From contig JAUCEF010000011.1 in the NCBI GenBank assembly GCA_033558025.1, forward strand, positions 1-64,000: 64,000 bases of DNA, given 5' to 3'. Shown in pieces: positions 35,702 through 45,451 of the stretch. Position numbers and translations under genes: made by a program. The stretch's first letter is position 1; the number at the start of each line of letters is the position of its first letter. The notes beneath the pieces were generated by a model. It worked only from the letters and a program-made list of their open reading frames with translations. It searched no databases and had not been told where the DNA came from. Origin of the DNA: Phytophthora sp. 'mugwort' (taxonomy: Eukaryota; Oomycota; Peronosporomycetes; Peronosporales; Peronosporaceae).

Positions 35702-36082
35702 ATGAGCCATCTTATCAAGCCCATCACATCCGACCATGGATTAATCGAACTATCGAAAATAATTGGGGTTCATCTTGATGATATCTATGAATTAAGTGAA
35801 ATAACGAAACCAATTTCGAAGAAAGGATCATACCTCATTCTACTACGACCACCTAATCTTGATGTAGGACACTGGACAGCGGTTCATAATGGTGAGTATT
35901 TCGATTCGATGGGTGAAGCAGGCCCTACTAAGTATGGAATTGGAAGATACAACCCCAAGCAATATCAAGGGACTTATGGAGATTATTGTGGACCATTTTG
36001 TATCCTTTGGCTCTATTCCAAGCAACACAAGAAACCACAATTATTTTCAAAGATGAAGGATTTAAACCTGACAATAATATAA
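35702..36082 (+). CDS. PRO: Adenain-like cysteine protease (virion maturation)
   Basis: 126 residues. Cleaves capsid and core precursors in virion assembly. Motifs are VGHWTAVHNGEYFDSMG, with the catalytic His of GHW and the acidic residue just after, and YGDYCGPFCILWL with the nucleophile Cys and the small residues of the oxyanion loop. This is the compact ULP1/adenain fold typical of Mavericks. The ATG at 35,702 is preferred over an alternative start 36 bases upstream. It is divergent from the capsid gene and followed after 2 bases by the protein-VI-like gene. Intact. Confidence 0.88.
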   Translation: MSHLIKPITSDHGLIELSKIIGVHLDDIYELSEITKPISKKGSYLILLRPPNLDVGHWTAVHNGEYFDSMGEAGPTKYGIGRYNPKQYQGTYGDYCGPFCILWLYSKQHKKPQLFSKMKDLNLTII

Positions 36083-36084
36083 CC

Positions 36085-36837
36085 ATGACTTTCAAGGAGT
36101 TATCAGTTTCATCAGCTATCCCCGAAGCGAAGCTCAAGCGAGCGTTCAAGACAGGAACACTAACGCTGTCGAAAGATGATCTAAGCGGAAGCGGAGCTAC
36201 ACTACATCTACATCCCGAGAGCTATGCTAAAGCGGTCAAGGCCGCTAAAGCGGGAAAAGGAACGCGACTGACTATCACAAAGAAGGAAATCGGCTATCCA
36301 TTCAAGCATATGAATGGTGGAGGCATGTAGGGAGCGAGTATTTGGTCTAAGGTATGGGGAGGCATTAAATCAGCTTTTAAGTTCGCTAAAAATTCGGGAC
36401 TATTGTCTCGCGCAGCTGATCTCGCTGTTCCCGCTCTCGCTACATATGCTGGACAGCCATCAGCGGCTATCCCCGCAAGAGCAGCCATTCGTTCCATGAC
36501 GGGTATTGGCGTTTATGACAGTGATTCTGATAAAGAGGGTGGTCGTCTAACTATGACTGACGTAAAGAAGGGGGCAAAGCGAGCTCTTTCGTACGCAAAG
36601 CGAAAGGGAGTTCTAACTGATGTTGTAGATGCGGGTGAAAAGTACCTTCTATCCAAGGCGACCAAGCCTGAGCACGAGAATCTAATCAAGTCTATTCGAG
36701 GTGAAGTTAAGAGGCGATATGGTGTTGGCGTCGCCAAGCCAAAGGGTAAGAAATTTGTCAAGGGCTCTCAAGAAGCTAAGGATCACATGGCTAAGATACG
36801 AGCTACGCGAAAGACTGGTGGTTCTTTTACCTTCTAA
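36085..36837 (+). pseudogene. Protein-VI-like minor virion protein, interrupted by TAG
   Basis: One frame from ATG 36,085 to 36,837, broken only by TAG at 36,328-36,330. The N-terminal part has LTLSKDDLSGSGATLHLHP and ends FKHMNGGGM. After the stop the same frame gives WSKVWGGIKSAFKFAKNSG, an amphipathic helix, then a Lys/Arg-rich tail ending TGGSFTF. MNGG-G matches the adenain cleavage rule (M/I/L)xGG-x. Taken together this resembles adenovirus protein VI/pX-type precursors, which bind membranes and capsid. The TAG could be a nonsense mutation or a readthrough site. A downstream ATG at 36,403 could still give a 144-residue product. Confidence 0.65.
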
Positions 36838-36851
36838 AAAACATTATCGAT

Positions 36852-37718
36852 TTATTTTTTTGGACGAATTAGAAGCATGATCGATACTGATGTATCACGA
36901 AAGATTACTTCCTTATCATCCTGATTGTAAATGCTAATTGTGATCGTAGAGCGAGAACCATTGTGGCAATTCATCCAAGCATATTGGCTTGGTTTATAAT
37001 TAATCAACTTTCCAATTGGGGCATCACCTCTATCAAACGCACTTAGAATATCACCCGAGGCGACGTACTCATTTTTTATAAGATCACAACGAACGATGTA
37101 TGAGCTCGTTGGATGAGCTTGAGGAATGATATTTGATAGCTGAGCGCTTGCAACAGTAGCTGAGGCAGCGGGATACGTTCCTAAAGTCAGGCCAAGAACC
37201 TTACCAAACTCAGCATTGTCAATAATCAGATGAGGCGCGCGTGTAGTTGTAGGCAAACCAGTACCAGAAACGGAATAAAGCCCAGTAGCGGGTCTTGTAT
37301 ATCCTGATGGGAGGGAAGTAGGAGTAGGCGAGAAATCGATCTGAGCAGCGTAATAGACACTGTTTTGGACCAATTGGATATAGAAAACGTTATTTCCATC
37401 GCTATCGATCAGATATGCACCAGCGGTGATCAAAGCGGCTTGGATGCTTGCGTTGATATTTGTGTATTGATAGATACCGTCTTGTAGATTCATACTTATC
37501 GTAGATGTAGTAGCCGCCGTTGGCACTTCGATTTTAAAATTTGTATTTCCGAATTGCATCGAATCAATGTTATATTCAGCGTTGTACATGCTGATCGATT
37601 GAACAGCCCAAACAGCTTCGTGGATGTCAGCAGCCGATCCAGGGAATTTATATTTCCAAGTGGAATTGTATCCATCTTGCACGAAGTTGGTACTGTCGAT
37701 TTTGATAAAACTTGACAT
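36852..37718 (-). CDS. mCP: Minor capsid (penton-like) protein
   Basis: 288 residues, intact. The β-rich sequence with DSTNFVQDGYNSTWKYKFPG at the N-terminus and the hydrophobic ISMYNAEYNI strand matches Maverick minor capsid proteins (single jelly-roll pentons). The C-terminus ends VSIMLLIRPKK. It is convergent with the protein-VI-like gene, 15 bases apart, and upstream of the ATPase terminator region. A weaker TATAAT lies 6 bases before the ATG. No signal peptide or membrane segment. Confidence 0.8.
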   Translation of the reverse strand: MSSFIKIDSTNFVQDGYNSTWKYKFPGSAADIHEAVWAVQSISMYNAEYNIDSMQFGNTNFKIEVPTAATTSTISMNLQDGIYQYTNINASIQAALITAGAYLIDSDGNNVFYIQLVQNSVYYAAQIDFSPTPTSLPSGYTRPATGLYSVSGTGLPTTTRAPHLIIDNAEFGKVLGLTLGTYPAASATVASAQLSNIIPQAHPTSSYIVRCDLIKNEYVASGDILSAFDRGDAPIGKLINYKPSQYAWMNCHNGSRSTITISIYNQDDKEVIFRDTSVSIMLLIRPKK

Positions 37719-37764
37719 AGCTAATTATATGATGCTAAGCATATTTCTGATTGATTAAATGGAA

Positions 37765-38448
37765 TTACTCTTCCATCACAATAGGTCTATCAAAGTTGTA
37801 CCTGATCTGACCCTTAATCGAGTCGATAAACAACATCTGACCCTTTTGCTCAGTGGCTTTGTTGTAGTAATAGACGATCGATCGATCATCTACGCCCTTG
37901 ATATTGAAGTCCTTGACCACCATCTGTAAATCACGCTTCGAATTAGCCTTTAATATCGCCACGTACTCTGAATTCAAGCGAATCATCTTATCAGTAGCAA
38001 AATAGCTGTGGCTAAGGAATATAGTGGATATCTTGAAATGTCGGCCCCTTGTAAAATAATGTGAGAAGATATTCTTCTGGAGTAGCTTATCATTACTGTA
38101 GTCGTCTATGATGACAAGTTCAGGTTTGTTGGAGCTCATTGGCGTATGGCGGACTTGATCAACTTTCGGTGGGGCATCGGGGTCAGGGAAAGTAATGAAA
38201 TCTTCCAACTTATCACGGAGATACTCATACAATTCTTGCTGAGGATTACGAGCTATGATCATTAGATGAGCGAAAACGTGAGGAGAATGCTTGAGGATGA
38301 ACATACAAAGATTGTTCTTCCCGCTGAATGACGGGCCACGGACAACCATTCTAAACAACTTTTTGATGTCAAGCGCAGGGATGTCGCCCATGCCAGCAGA
38401 CTTGAACGTTTTTGGCAAGGAAGCGCCGAAGTCTGGAATACCGCTCAT
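37765..38448 (-). CDS. ATP: FtsK/HerA-superfamily (A32-like) DNA-packaging ATPase
   Basis: 227 residues from ATG 38,448, though a GTG in frame lies at 38,466. Packages viral DNA into the capsid. Walker A is VVRGPSFSGKNNLCMFIL; the usual Thr/Ser after Lys is Asn here. Walker B is ELVIIDDYSND. A sensor-like ISTIFLSHSYF follows, then NSKRDLQMVVKDF. Length and layout fit poxvirus A32 and Maverick ATPases. The Asn in the P-loop may reduce activity or be a family variant. A TATATAGA box lies 22 bases before the ATG. Confidence 0.87.
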   Translation of the reverse strand: MSGIPDFGASLPKTFKSAGMGDIPALDIKKLFRMVVRGPSFSGKNNLCMFILKHSPHVFAHLMIIARNPQQELYEYLRDKLEDFITFPDPDAPPKVDQVRHTPMSSNKPELVIIDDYSNDKLLQKNIFSHYFTRGRHFKISTIFLSHSYFATDKMIRLNSEYVAILKANSKRDLQMVVKDFNIKGVDDRSIVYYYNKATEQKGQMLFIDSIKGQIRYNFDRPIVMEE

Positions 38449-38470
38449 GATCGTGTCTTTAATCACTCGA

Positions 38471-38476
38471 TCTATA
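38471..38476 (-). promoter_or_regulatory. TATAGA box between ATPase and fibre genes
   Basis: CTATATAGATCG sits in the 49-base divergent spacer between the ATPase (minus) and the fibre gene (plus, ATG 38,498), so it could drive either. Confidence 0.55.
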
Positions 38477-38497
38477 TAGCTCGAGACAAAAACAACT

Positions 38498-40407
38498 ATG
38501 AGTTCTGGTTTCTCTTATCCCCAACCAATTTTTACATCGCCGATTTATAACCCCGCATTCTATCTAACGTTGGATGCCAGTGGATATCTAACCTATGAGT
38601 ATGCGCAGACTCTTTATCTCGATAAAAAGATTACCGCTTGACTTATATTACAGGTATTACTCTGGGGACGGCAACACAAGGTGTAGCCCTCGTTCCTGGT
38701 GTTAATAATGATATCAGTGGAATTGGAGCACTGTCATGTAGCAGCCTAACCGTGAATGGTTCCACTGTATCGTCTGCTCCCTCGTACGTAGTCAGTATCA
38801 CGCCTGGAACAGCCGCTAACAATAAGGCTCTCGTATTGGATGGATCGGGATCGATCGGAACGATCGCCTCGCTGACCGCTACTCAGTTCACTGGTACGCT
38901 ACAGACTGGAGCTCAAGGTAATATTACATCACTCGGAACGCTCTCCGGGCTCACCATCGCTGGGAACCTTGTTTTTAGTGGTGCTTCGCGAACCATTACC
39001 GGTGTATCGTCGATCTCGGCGACAACGCTCACAGGAGCGCTATCTACAGCTTCCCAAACTAATATCACCGCTGTAGGTACTCTATCTAATCTCACGTTAT
39101 CGACTGGAGGGGTGGGATTGAGCTGTCCGAATATCAAATTCTGGAATTGAACTACCGCATTGTATGACAACTTCGATCATTTGGCATTTATTGGATTTTC
39201 TTACGGAGGAGCGGTCGCTCAAAAGGCTCTTGTTGTAGATGTCAACAAAGATATTGGATCGATCCGCACTCTTGATGCTCAAAACCTGAATGGTTCGATA
39301 AAGGTCAGCGGGACACTCGGCGACTTCGGATCGATTAAAATCAGCGGGACGGATATTATCACAAGCTCAAGGCATATCCAAAATATCGGTAATATTGCTT
39401 GTAGCGGAACGATGAACGCATTCGCTGGGTATCAAGTCAATAGTGTTGCTTTCGTCGATGCAAGTCGAAATATATCAGCAGCAACCCTTTCAACATCTGG
39501 TGATATTACGTGCTCTGGTAGTCTAAAGGGGTTTTTAGCTTATGGAAATCAAGCTAATATAACAACTGTAGGAAGCTTAACAGAGTTAGGCATTAATTCA
39601 ACACCTGCAAATGAATATTTCTCTATTACTGGATCTGGAATGGATTATTTGGATAGTAGCTATACAAGGATGCTTACATTTAAAGGATCGAACATTTCAC
39701 CTGTTCAATTTCAAATCGAGGTCAATAGTGGCACTAATGCAACATCTACGAATGCTACTTGCATTGGAAATTATACATCTAATGACCTAAGATTTGGTAC
39801 TAATCAGACAACTCGTATGACTCTAACGAACACTGGACGTCTTGGATTATCTACTGTCACCCCATCAGCCCCTCTCCATGTCTCTAATACTGTAAGTTAT
39901 ACATGGAATAGCGCGGGGAACATAGGATTAACAGTGTATCGACTAAGAACGGATTCAGGAGCTACGGAGACGGCTACAGGTACTCCAATCACCTACACGA
40001 ATGTCACAGCTATATTCAATGGCTATATCGGATGTGAGGCCATGGTCATGCAATCAGATCGTCGTTTAAAGCAAGATATTGTTGATGTGCCTATTGAGCG
40101 CGTGGAATGCCTCTACAAGACCTTGAAAGTGAAATCATATAAATGGAAGCAACATCCTGATAAGCCAAAAGAATTGGGTCTGATCGCTCAGGATGTTTTA
40201 GATCAGGGATTCTTAGATTTAGTCGCTCGTATCCCTGATAATGATACAGAACTTGAGCAAAGTTCTGATCCATGGTTAGAGCCTAAGGGGGTAAAGCTTC
40301 ATGTAGATTATTCAAAATTAGCTGCTTATAACGTAAGAATGATTCAGGCATTGGTTGATAGAGTAGATGACCAGCAAAAGCAAATCGACGAGTTGAAAAA
40401 TCGCTGA
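38498..40407 (+). pseudogene. Fibre-like repeat protein with S74-type chaperone domain, frameshifted
   Basis: ATG 38,498 gives MSSGFSYPQPIF. The frame breaks near 38,640 and again near 39,150. The middle part holds imperfect β-helix repeats of the type GTLSTASQTNITAVGTLSNL and NKALVLDGSGSIGTI, as in phage tail fibres and large DNA virus fibres. The C-terminal part ends with SDRRLKQDIVDVPIERVECL and KPKELGLIAQDVLDQGF, the intramolecular chaperone/self-cleaving module (peptidase S74) that trimerises fibres, then a coiled-coil tail VDRVDDQQKQIDELKNR. It is a candidate receptor-binding spike. Two frameshifts leave it broken in this copy. Confidence 0.8.
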
Positions 40408-40412
40408 GTGAA

Positions 40413-40418
40413 TATAGA
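40413..40418 (+). promoter_or_regulatory. TATAGA box
   Basis: AATATAGACT ends at the base before ATG 40,421, with TATAGA 2 bases upstream of the start codon. Confidence 0.55.
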
Positions 40419-40420
40419 CT

Positions 40421-40687
40421 ATGGTTGCCTTCAAGTTCCGTATTTCTCGTCGGAAAGATAAAAAATATGATGCTGTGTTTGCTGATGGCCACGTTGTATC
40501 TTTTGGGGGTCTTAAGCGGAATGGTGAGCCTTATGCTCAGTATAAAGATCGAACGCTCTTGAAGGCATTCAAACCTTATGATCATAGGGATAAGAAACGA
40601 CGTGAAGCATACTACAAGCGGCATGGACCCATAGATGATGAAAACCCATACACAGCCGACTGGTTTTCTAAGAAATATCTTTGGTAG
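40421..40687 (+). CDS. Small conserved viral protein, DUF5754-like
   Basis: 88 residues. The pattern KKYDAVFADGHVVSFGGL, YKDRTLLKAF, YYKRHGP and a C-terminal WFSKKYLW matches a small protein of unknown function widespread in large DNA viruses and related elements, recalled as DUF5754. No catalytic motif. The stop is 12 bases before the next gene, in a small plus-strand cluster. Confidence 0.65.
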   Translation: MVAFKFRISRRKDKKYDAVFADGHVVSFGGLKRNGEPYAQYKDRTLLKAFKPYDHRDKKRREAYYKRHGPIDDENPYTADWFSKKYLW

Positions 40688-40689
40688 AG

Positions 40690-40695
40690 TATAGC
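40690..40695 (+). promoter_or_regulatory. TATAGC box
   Basis: TATAGC 4 bases before ATG 40,700. Confidence 0.45.
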
Positions 40696-40699
40696 AACA

Positions 40700-40936
40700 A
40701 TGGGTTGCCTACCAAGTAAAGAGCTCAAAACTAATTTAACTACTGATGAACCTAATCAGATCATGGGATCGACGATGCTACAAGCTGACAAAATTATTGT
40801 TCTTGGTGATAGTGTGTTCCTTCCCACCAAAAGTCCTGATGGTGAGTCTGCCATACTTCAAGTAAGTATCAGCGATAAAAAAATCAACATTTATCGAGGA
40901 TACCGAAACAAACTCGTGCGAAGTGGCATAGCTTAG
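40700..40936 (+). CDS. Small protein with N-terminal acylation signal
   Basis: 78 residues beginning MGCLPSKEL. Gly2, Cys3 and Ser6 fit dual N-myristoylation and palmitoylation, so the product may be anchored to host membranes. The rest is β-rich (KIIVLGDSVFLPTKSPDG, SISDKKINIYRGYRN) and unrecognised. Its stop codon overlaps by two bases the stop of the opposing long gene. Confidence 0.6.
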   Translation: MGCLPSKELKTNLTTDEPNQIMGSTMLQADKIIVLGDSVFLPTKSPDGESAILQVSISDKKINIYRGYRNKLVRSGIA

Positions 40937-43812
40937 AGAGCAAACGTCTTCACGGTCTTTTTTTTCTTGGGTTGGTAGGCCCACATACGGCCACCTTCGG
41001 TTTGGGTCGAAGCATCTACCTTCCTGATTGACTTATCGAGATCAGTGGCCCATACAGCGGCCTGAGTCTTCTGAGGGCGGTCATGAATGATAAGATTCTT
41101 CATGATAGCTTTGAGTTCAGCGACGTTGTTATCGGCGTTATCGCCATAGCTACCACTGGATGCTGATATAATGCGGGGGTTAAAGAAGAAAATAGTGTTT
41201 ATAGTGGTCTCGTGATAATTTCTTTAAATTCTTTATCATCGATAAGGCGATTGCTGTACATATCCACTGTAAGAGACTTGAGCTGTTTGATGATGCTTGG
41301 ATTATCATTTCCTAACTCAATATGAGCCTTGAGCTTGTCATACTCAGCGCGAAGTGTTTCAAGTGGATCTGTAAGCTTATCGTGGAAATTGTACTGAAGG
41401 TGAGTTATCGCAAGGATCTCTTTGAACATTTTTTTATCTTCGATGCTGAGCTTGTCATACATCCCCTGATCGATATGGTTCTTATATACGAGACTTCTGA
41501 TCATTGATTGTAGGCTATCATTAATCTGACACTTCGGCCCACATTTGCGACGGTTAGGTTGAACAATCACAAGAGTCTTTGCATCAAGATTTGGGATACG
41601 GATATACTTGCTTCCTATTTGTCGATAAACATAGGCGCTTGGTGTTGCTAACCCCTGAATCTCATTTAGATTGTAGGTTCTTCCATGTCTGACTACCCCA
41701 TCGAGTGGAGCTACACCTGCTCCTCTTAGACCACGACCTTTCAACCCGCTTCCGCTAACCTGATTGATCCTATCATTCATAACTCCACGAACCGATTTAT
41801 CATCTTGACGATCAACAAAGCCATCTACATTGATTTGCTCCTGAGCCGCAATGCTATATTGTTTAGCTTTTGCGTTAAAGACAGCTTTTGTTGCCTTCAT
41901 AGCCGATGCCGCTGCCTTTAGTGCCGATCGAGCTGATTTTGAGTTATTTCCTTTGACTGCTTCCTTAGCCTTTTCATAACGCTTTTGCGCTTCTCCGTAT
42001 GATTGGTAAGCGCGTTCAGAATCGTCATGAAGCTTCAGTAGTTTGTCTTACTATTAACCTGAGTATAGGGTTCAATACCTTGTCGTCTGATATCATGAGC
42101 CGTATTCAGGATTGCATCATTCATTATTTTAAGATTATCATCGAGATTTTTACGCCTTTGCTGATCAAGTTTCTTACTCTCAACCAATTTTGCTGCTTCC
42201 TCATCATTTGATGGGAATGGATACTCAACTTCCTTGAGATATTTATCCAAATCCTCAAATCCATCGAGCAACGATATGAATGTATCCATCCATCTGATAG
42301 TCTTCATCAACCCCTTCCACGCTTCTCCCGATACTTGTTTGTGTTTCCCATTTTTAATATTCAATGGTCTTGTTTCAGATGGCTCACCAAAATAGTATTC
42401 AGTATGAGTTTTAACGCTACCCTTAGACTCAACGATTGGTTTGAGTCTGAATGGGATTTTAACCCCCTTAGAATAAATAGAGCTGTAGTAATCGGTTAAG
42501 ATTTTTTTAGCATCGTTGTCAGCGTTAGATAGATTTTGATCCATATCTTCATCAACTCCAGCCATTGTACCTTGGCGTGCCTCGCCTACACCTTCTGTGA
42601 AATCATTCGCATCAATTTCTCTATCCTCATCACCAACCATCTCTAAGTCAAGACCTTTTGCTCTGACCATATCAACAAATGATTTGAGTGAGAGTTGCCA
42701 ATTGACTTTTTTGATGATAGCCGGCTTCATTTGATTACTTTCCTTACCGAAAACACCAATAGTACTCCCCTTGATCCATACATAACCATTAGCATCAAAA
42801 GGGGTTGCTTTGTTCGTTCCTTTAAGGACAGGAACAATCTTTTTCATTAAACCGTTTGATTCAAGTAGCTCCTTATTTTTAACAATGATCAAGTACATTT
42901 TCAATTTACTATCAGACTGATCGGAAGTTGTGGAAGTTGAATTATTAAATAGAAAACTGTCCTCAAGTCGCTGTTTGCTTAGTTTATAGTCAATCGGTGT
43001 GGTTGATAGGCTACGCTTATTACCAATGAGTCTCTGCCACACCTGATGCGGTGCATTTTTATCCTCTTTACCCATCTCATTTCGCTCACGTTTCTCGTTG
43101 ATATAATTGATAAATCTAACATCGTTTGTGATGACAAATCCAATATGATCGTATGTCTCTTCCCAATCAATGCTTGGAACCAAGGCAATCTTGTTGAATC
43201 TAATACTATATGTCTTAGCTCCGTTTCCAATATAATACTTCGTTAGCTGACGTCCATTAGAAGCAAATGAATACCCATTTGAGCAAGAATCGGATAAACC
43301 TCAAATATTTCCTTAACCGCTTTCTTAAATTCGTTTGAGAGATTTGTTCATCATCGCTAAATAGAGTATCAGGTGTTGGTGATGCATCCTCCCCAACATC
43401 GATATCAACTAATGAAGGCTTGCTTGAGTTTCAGCATCAGTAGTATCTGGTTTAGCTGTAGATCCCACATCTACCATTGATGGTGTTGATACCTCAGGGT
43501 TTATACCAGCGTTTTCACCACTGAGACTTTTTTTAAGTCAGATTGAGCAATCGCATGATCAATAATATCATTCAGGTTTTGCTTCACTGCATCAGGGATG
43601 GGTTCATCAGTGCCAACACCTGTATCAGTTTGGGTTGTTGCTGTCGTTTTCTTCGCTATGGTAGTGATAGCATTGGATATATCAGTCGCCCACGCTGCGC
43701 CCTGATACATCTCACGCTTGGCATTAGCTTGTCGAACGCGTCGCTGAGCTTTTTCAAGTAGCTCCTGACGTTTCTGCTCTCTCTGAGCGAGGGATGTGAA
43801 ATTTGGGAACAT
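40933..43812 (-). pseudogene. Large unrecognised Maverick protein, broken by several frameshifts
   Basis: ATG 43,812 gives a basic helical head MFPNFTSLAQREQKRQELLE. Open frames then follow one another on the minus strand with shifts near 43,500, 43,420, 43,330, 43,270, 42,045 and 41,205, covering nearly 950 codons. The longest pieces are 42,035-43,183 and 41,199-42,052. The middle part includes VPSIDWEETYDHIGFVITND and YFGEPSETRPL. The later part has LKGRGLRGAG, RQIGSKYIRIPNLDAKTLVI and RRKCGPKCQ. The end is a Lys-rich tail KKKKTVKTFAL. LKGR-G and LRGA-G fit adenain cleavage sites, so a virion core precursor is possible. It may instead be two or three adjacent genes. No known family recognised. 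Confidence 0.55.
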
Positions 43813-43816
43813 CGTA

Positions 43817-43822
43817 TCTATA
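43817..43822 (-). promoter_or_regulatory. TATAGA box
   Basis: CATATAGATACG lies on the minus strand with TATAGA 4 bases before ATG 43,812. Confidence 0.55.
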
Positions 43823-43854
43823 TGTTGCGAATCATAAAAAAATGAGTACTCAAA

Positions 43855-44164
43855 TTACCAATAACTCGGCATGACTGAGTCGTGTCGGAATGTAGCATAA
43901 GAATGACAAATATGATTTCGGTCATTTAGAAGATTAAAATATCGATCCTTGATACAATGGAAGGGAACTCCAAATATATCTTCCAACTCATTTCTATACT
44001 TCTGATTTACAACAGTTTTACGGAAATTAGTGACAGCATCAAGATTCATCAACTCATTCTTGATACGACTAACCTCCTGAATGATCCAAAGCTTCCTTTG
44101 TAGCTTGGCAAGCTCACGTTCTTTCTCTAAACAGCCTGCACATATTACTATATCTATATATCAA
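43855..44164 (-). CDS. Small coiled-coil protein, start uncertain
   Basis: The open frame reads CAGCLEKERELAKLQRKLW and QEVSRIKNELMNLDAVTN, then NELEDIFGVPFHCIKDRYFN. No ATG exists at its beginning. An ATG near 44,143 is one base out of frame, and an internal ATG at 44,052 gives 65 residues. A CxxC pair suggests a metal site. A TATAGA box (44,153-44,158) lies at the head. Function unknown. Confidence 0.45.
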
Positions 44165-44288
44165 GTCAGATATTTACAAAAATATCATAAAAAATACATC
44201 GAATGATATACCGAGTCAAAAGCTTACAGAGGATGTCTCTATCAAACTTATTTACAAGCTAATTACAAGCTAATTATGACTCTTTTTT

Positions 44289-45402
44289 TTAACCCCAATA
44301 CTCCTTTTCAAGGGTAGATCTCTTATTTTTGTTGATCAATCGGAGATTATCTTGCGGTTCCCAGGAATCAGGTTCATTACCAAGCCATCTCACCAGATAT
44401 TTGTACTTTGGTGCGGGCTCTGACCCACCCGGACCGGCTACGCCAGGTCTTCCAGAGCGTATATTTTTGTGATCCAAGATCTTCTCCGCCTCAAGAATAT
44501 CACCTCGATTAATAGTAGCATTCGTAGTCTCTGATTTAACCATTTTGAGATCGTTTAGTGCCTTGTAGAGGGTATGACCATTTTTGAGCGAATTTGGACT
44601 CGGTATCCATCAATTCCAACGATCGTATAGACGGCTTTGCTCCATCGAGCAGCTTTTTTATCAAACGTCTGCTTTTTAAGTCGATATAGCACATTTGCTC
44701 CGACTTCGAACTCATTCTCAACTCTCTCTGCTTCACCTTGATTATGTTCCAGCTCTGACCCGATGACTTTACCTTTGGCCTCGTTTGGGGTCATTTTAAT
44801 CGAGCAATGAAACGTGCTATTATAGTTTTCGATAACATCGCTGATAAGCTTTTGCGTAATCCTCTTGGGAGACATTTTAGTTAGTCTCTGCTTCAAGGTC
44901 CTGTTGAATCGTTCGATTTTACCCATGGTTCCATGATCACCTGGTTCGTTGTTGTAGTGCTCAATTTTCTTAGTTTCGAAGAATTCTTCAGCCTGTGAGT
45001 TCATGAACTCGCTTCCATTATCGCTTGTCAAGATATCAACTGTGTGAAGGTGAACAAATGCTTTAAGCGCTGCTAACACAGTTGCTGCCGTCTTGTTTGA
45101 TAAGAACTTTGCGTACCCCAACCTTGAGTTGATGTTGATAGCAGTCAAAATTGGTCGTTTCTCCCAAAACGCAAGATCCATTTGCCACGAATTGGGGTTG
45201 TGTGAAGCTATTTTGAAGCCATCAAATCGCTTCTTCTGATCCTGAATCGTTGAATATCGGTCTGGTTAGCATACCACTCCTTTACGATTTTGATAGTAAT
45301 CTCAGGATCTAACTCCTTTGCCTTCTGATACAGAGCTTGAGTGCCGATAAAACCGGTTTTTGGATCATAGTAGAGTTTTTTCAGTAGATCTTGAAAAGAC
45401 AT
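44289..45402 (-). pseudogene. INT: Retroviral-type integrase with C-terminal chromodomain, two frameshifts
   Basis: Inserts the element into chromosomes. ATG 45,402 gives MSFQDLLKKLYYDPKTGFIG, the helical N-terminal region. After a shift near 45,245 the catalytic core follows: MDLAFWEKRPIL (Asp), ILTSDNGSEFMNSQA (Asp) and GTMGKIERFNRTLKQRL (Glu), a complete DDE triad. An SH3-like VLYRLKKQTFDKKAARWSK follows. A second shift at an A5 run near 44,590 leads to the chromodomain (EKILDHKNI, KYLVRWLGNEPDSWEPQDNL). A TATAGG box is 3 bases before the ATG. Catalytic residues are kept, but the reading frame is not. Confidence 0.9.
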
Positions 45403-45405
45403 GAT

Positions 45406-45411
45406 CCTATA
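45406..45411 (-). promoter_or_regulatory. TATAGG box
   Basis: AAATATAGGATCATG on the minus strand: TATAGG 3 bases before the integrase ATG. Confidence 0.5.
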
Positions 45412-45451
45412 TTTAGAGGGAAAAAAATAAGCATCAGTTCGATATATCCCC

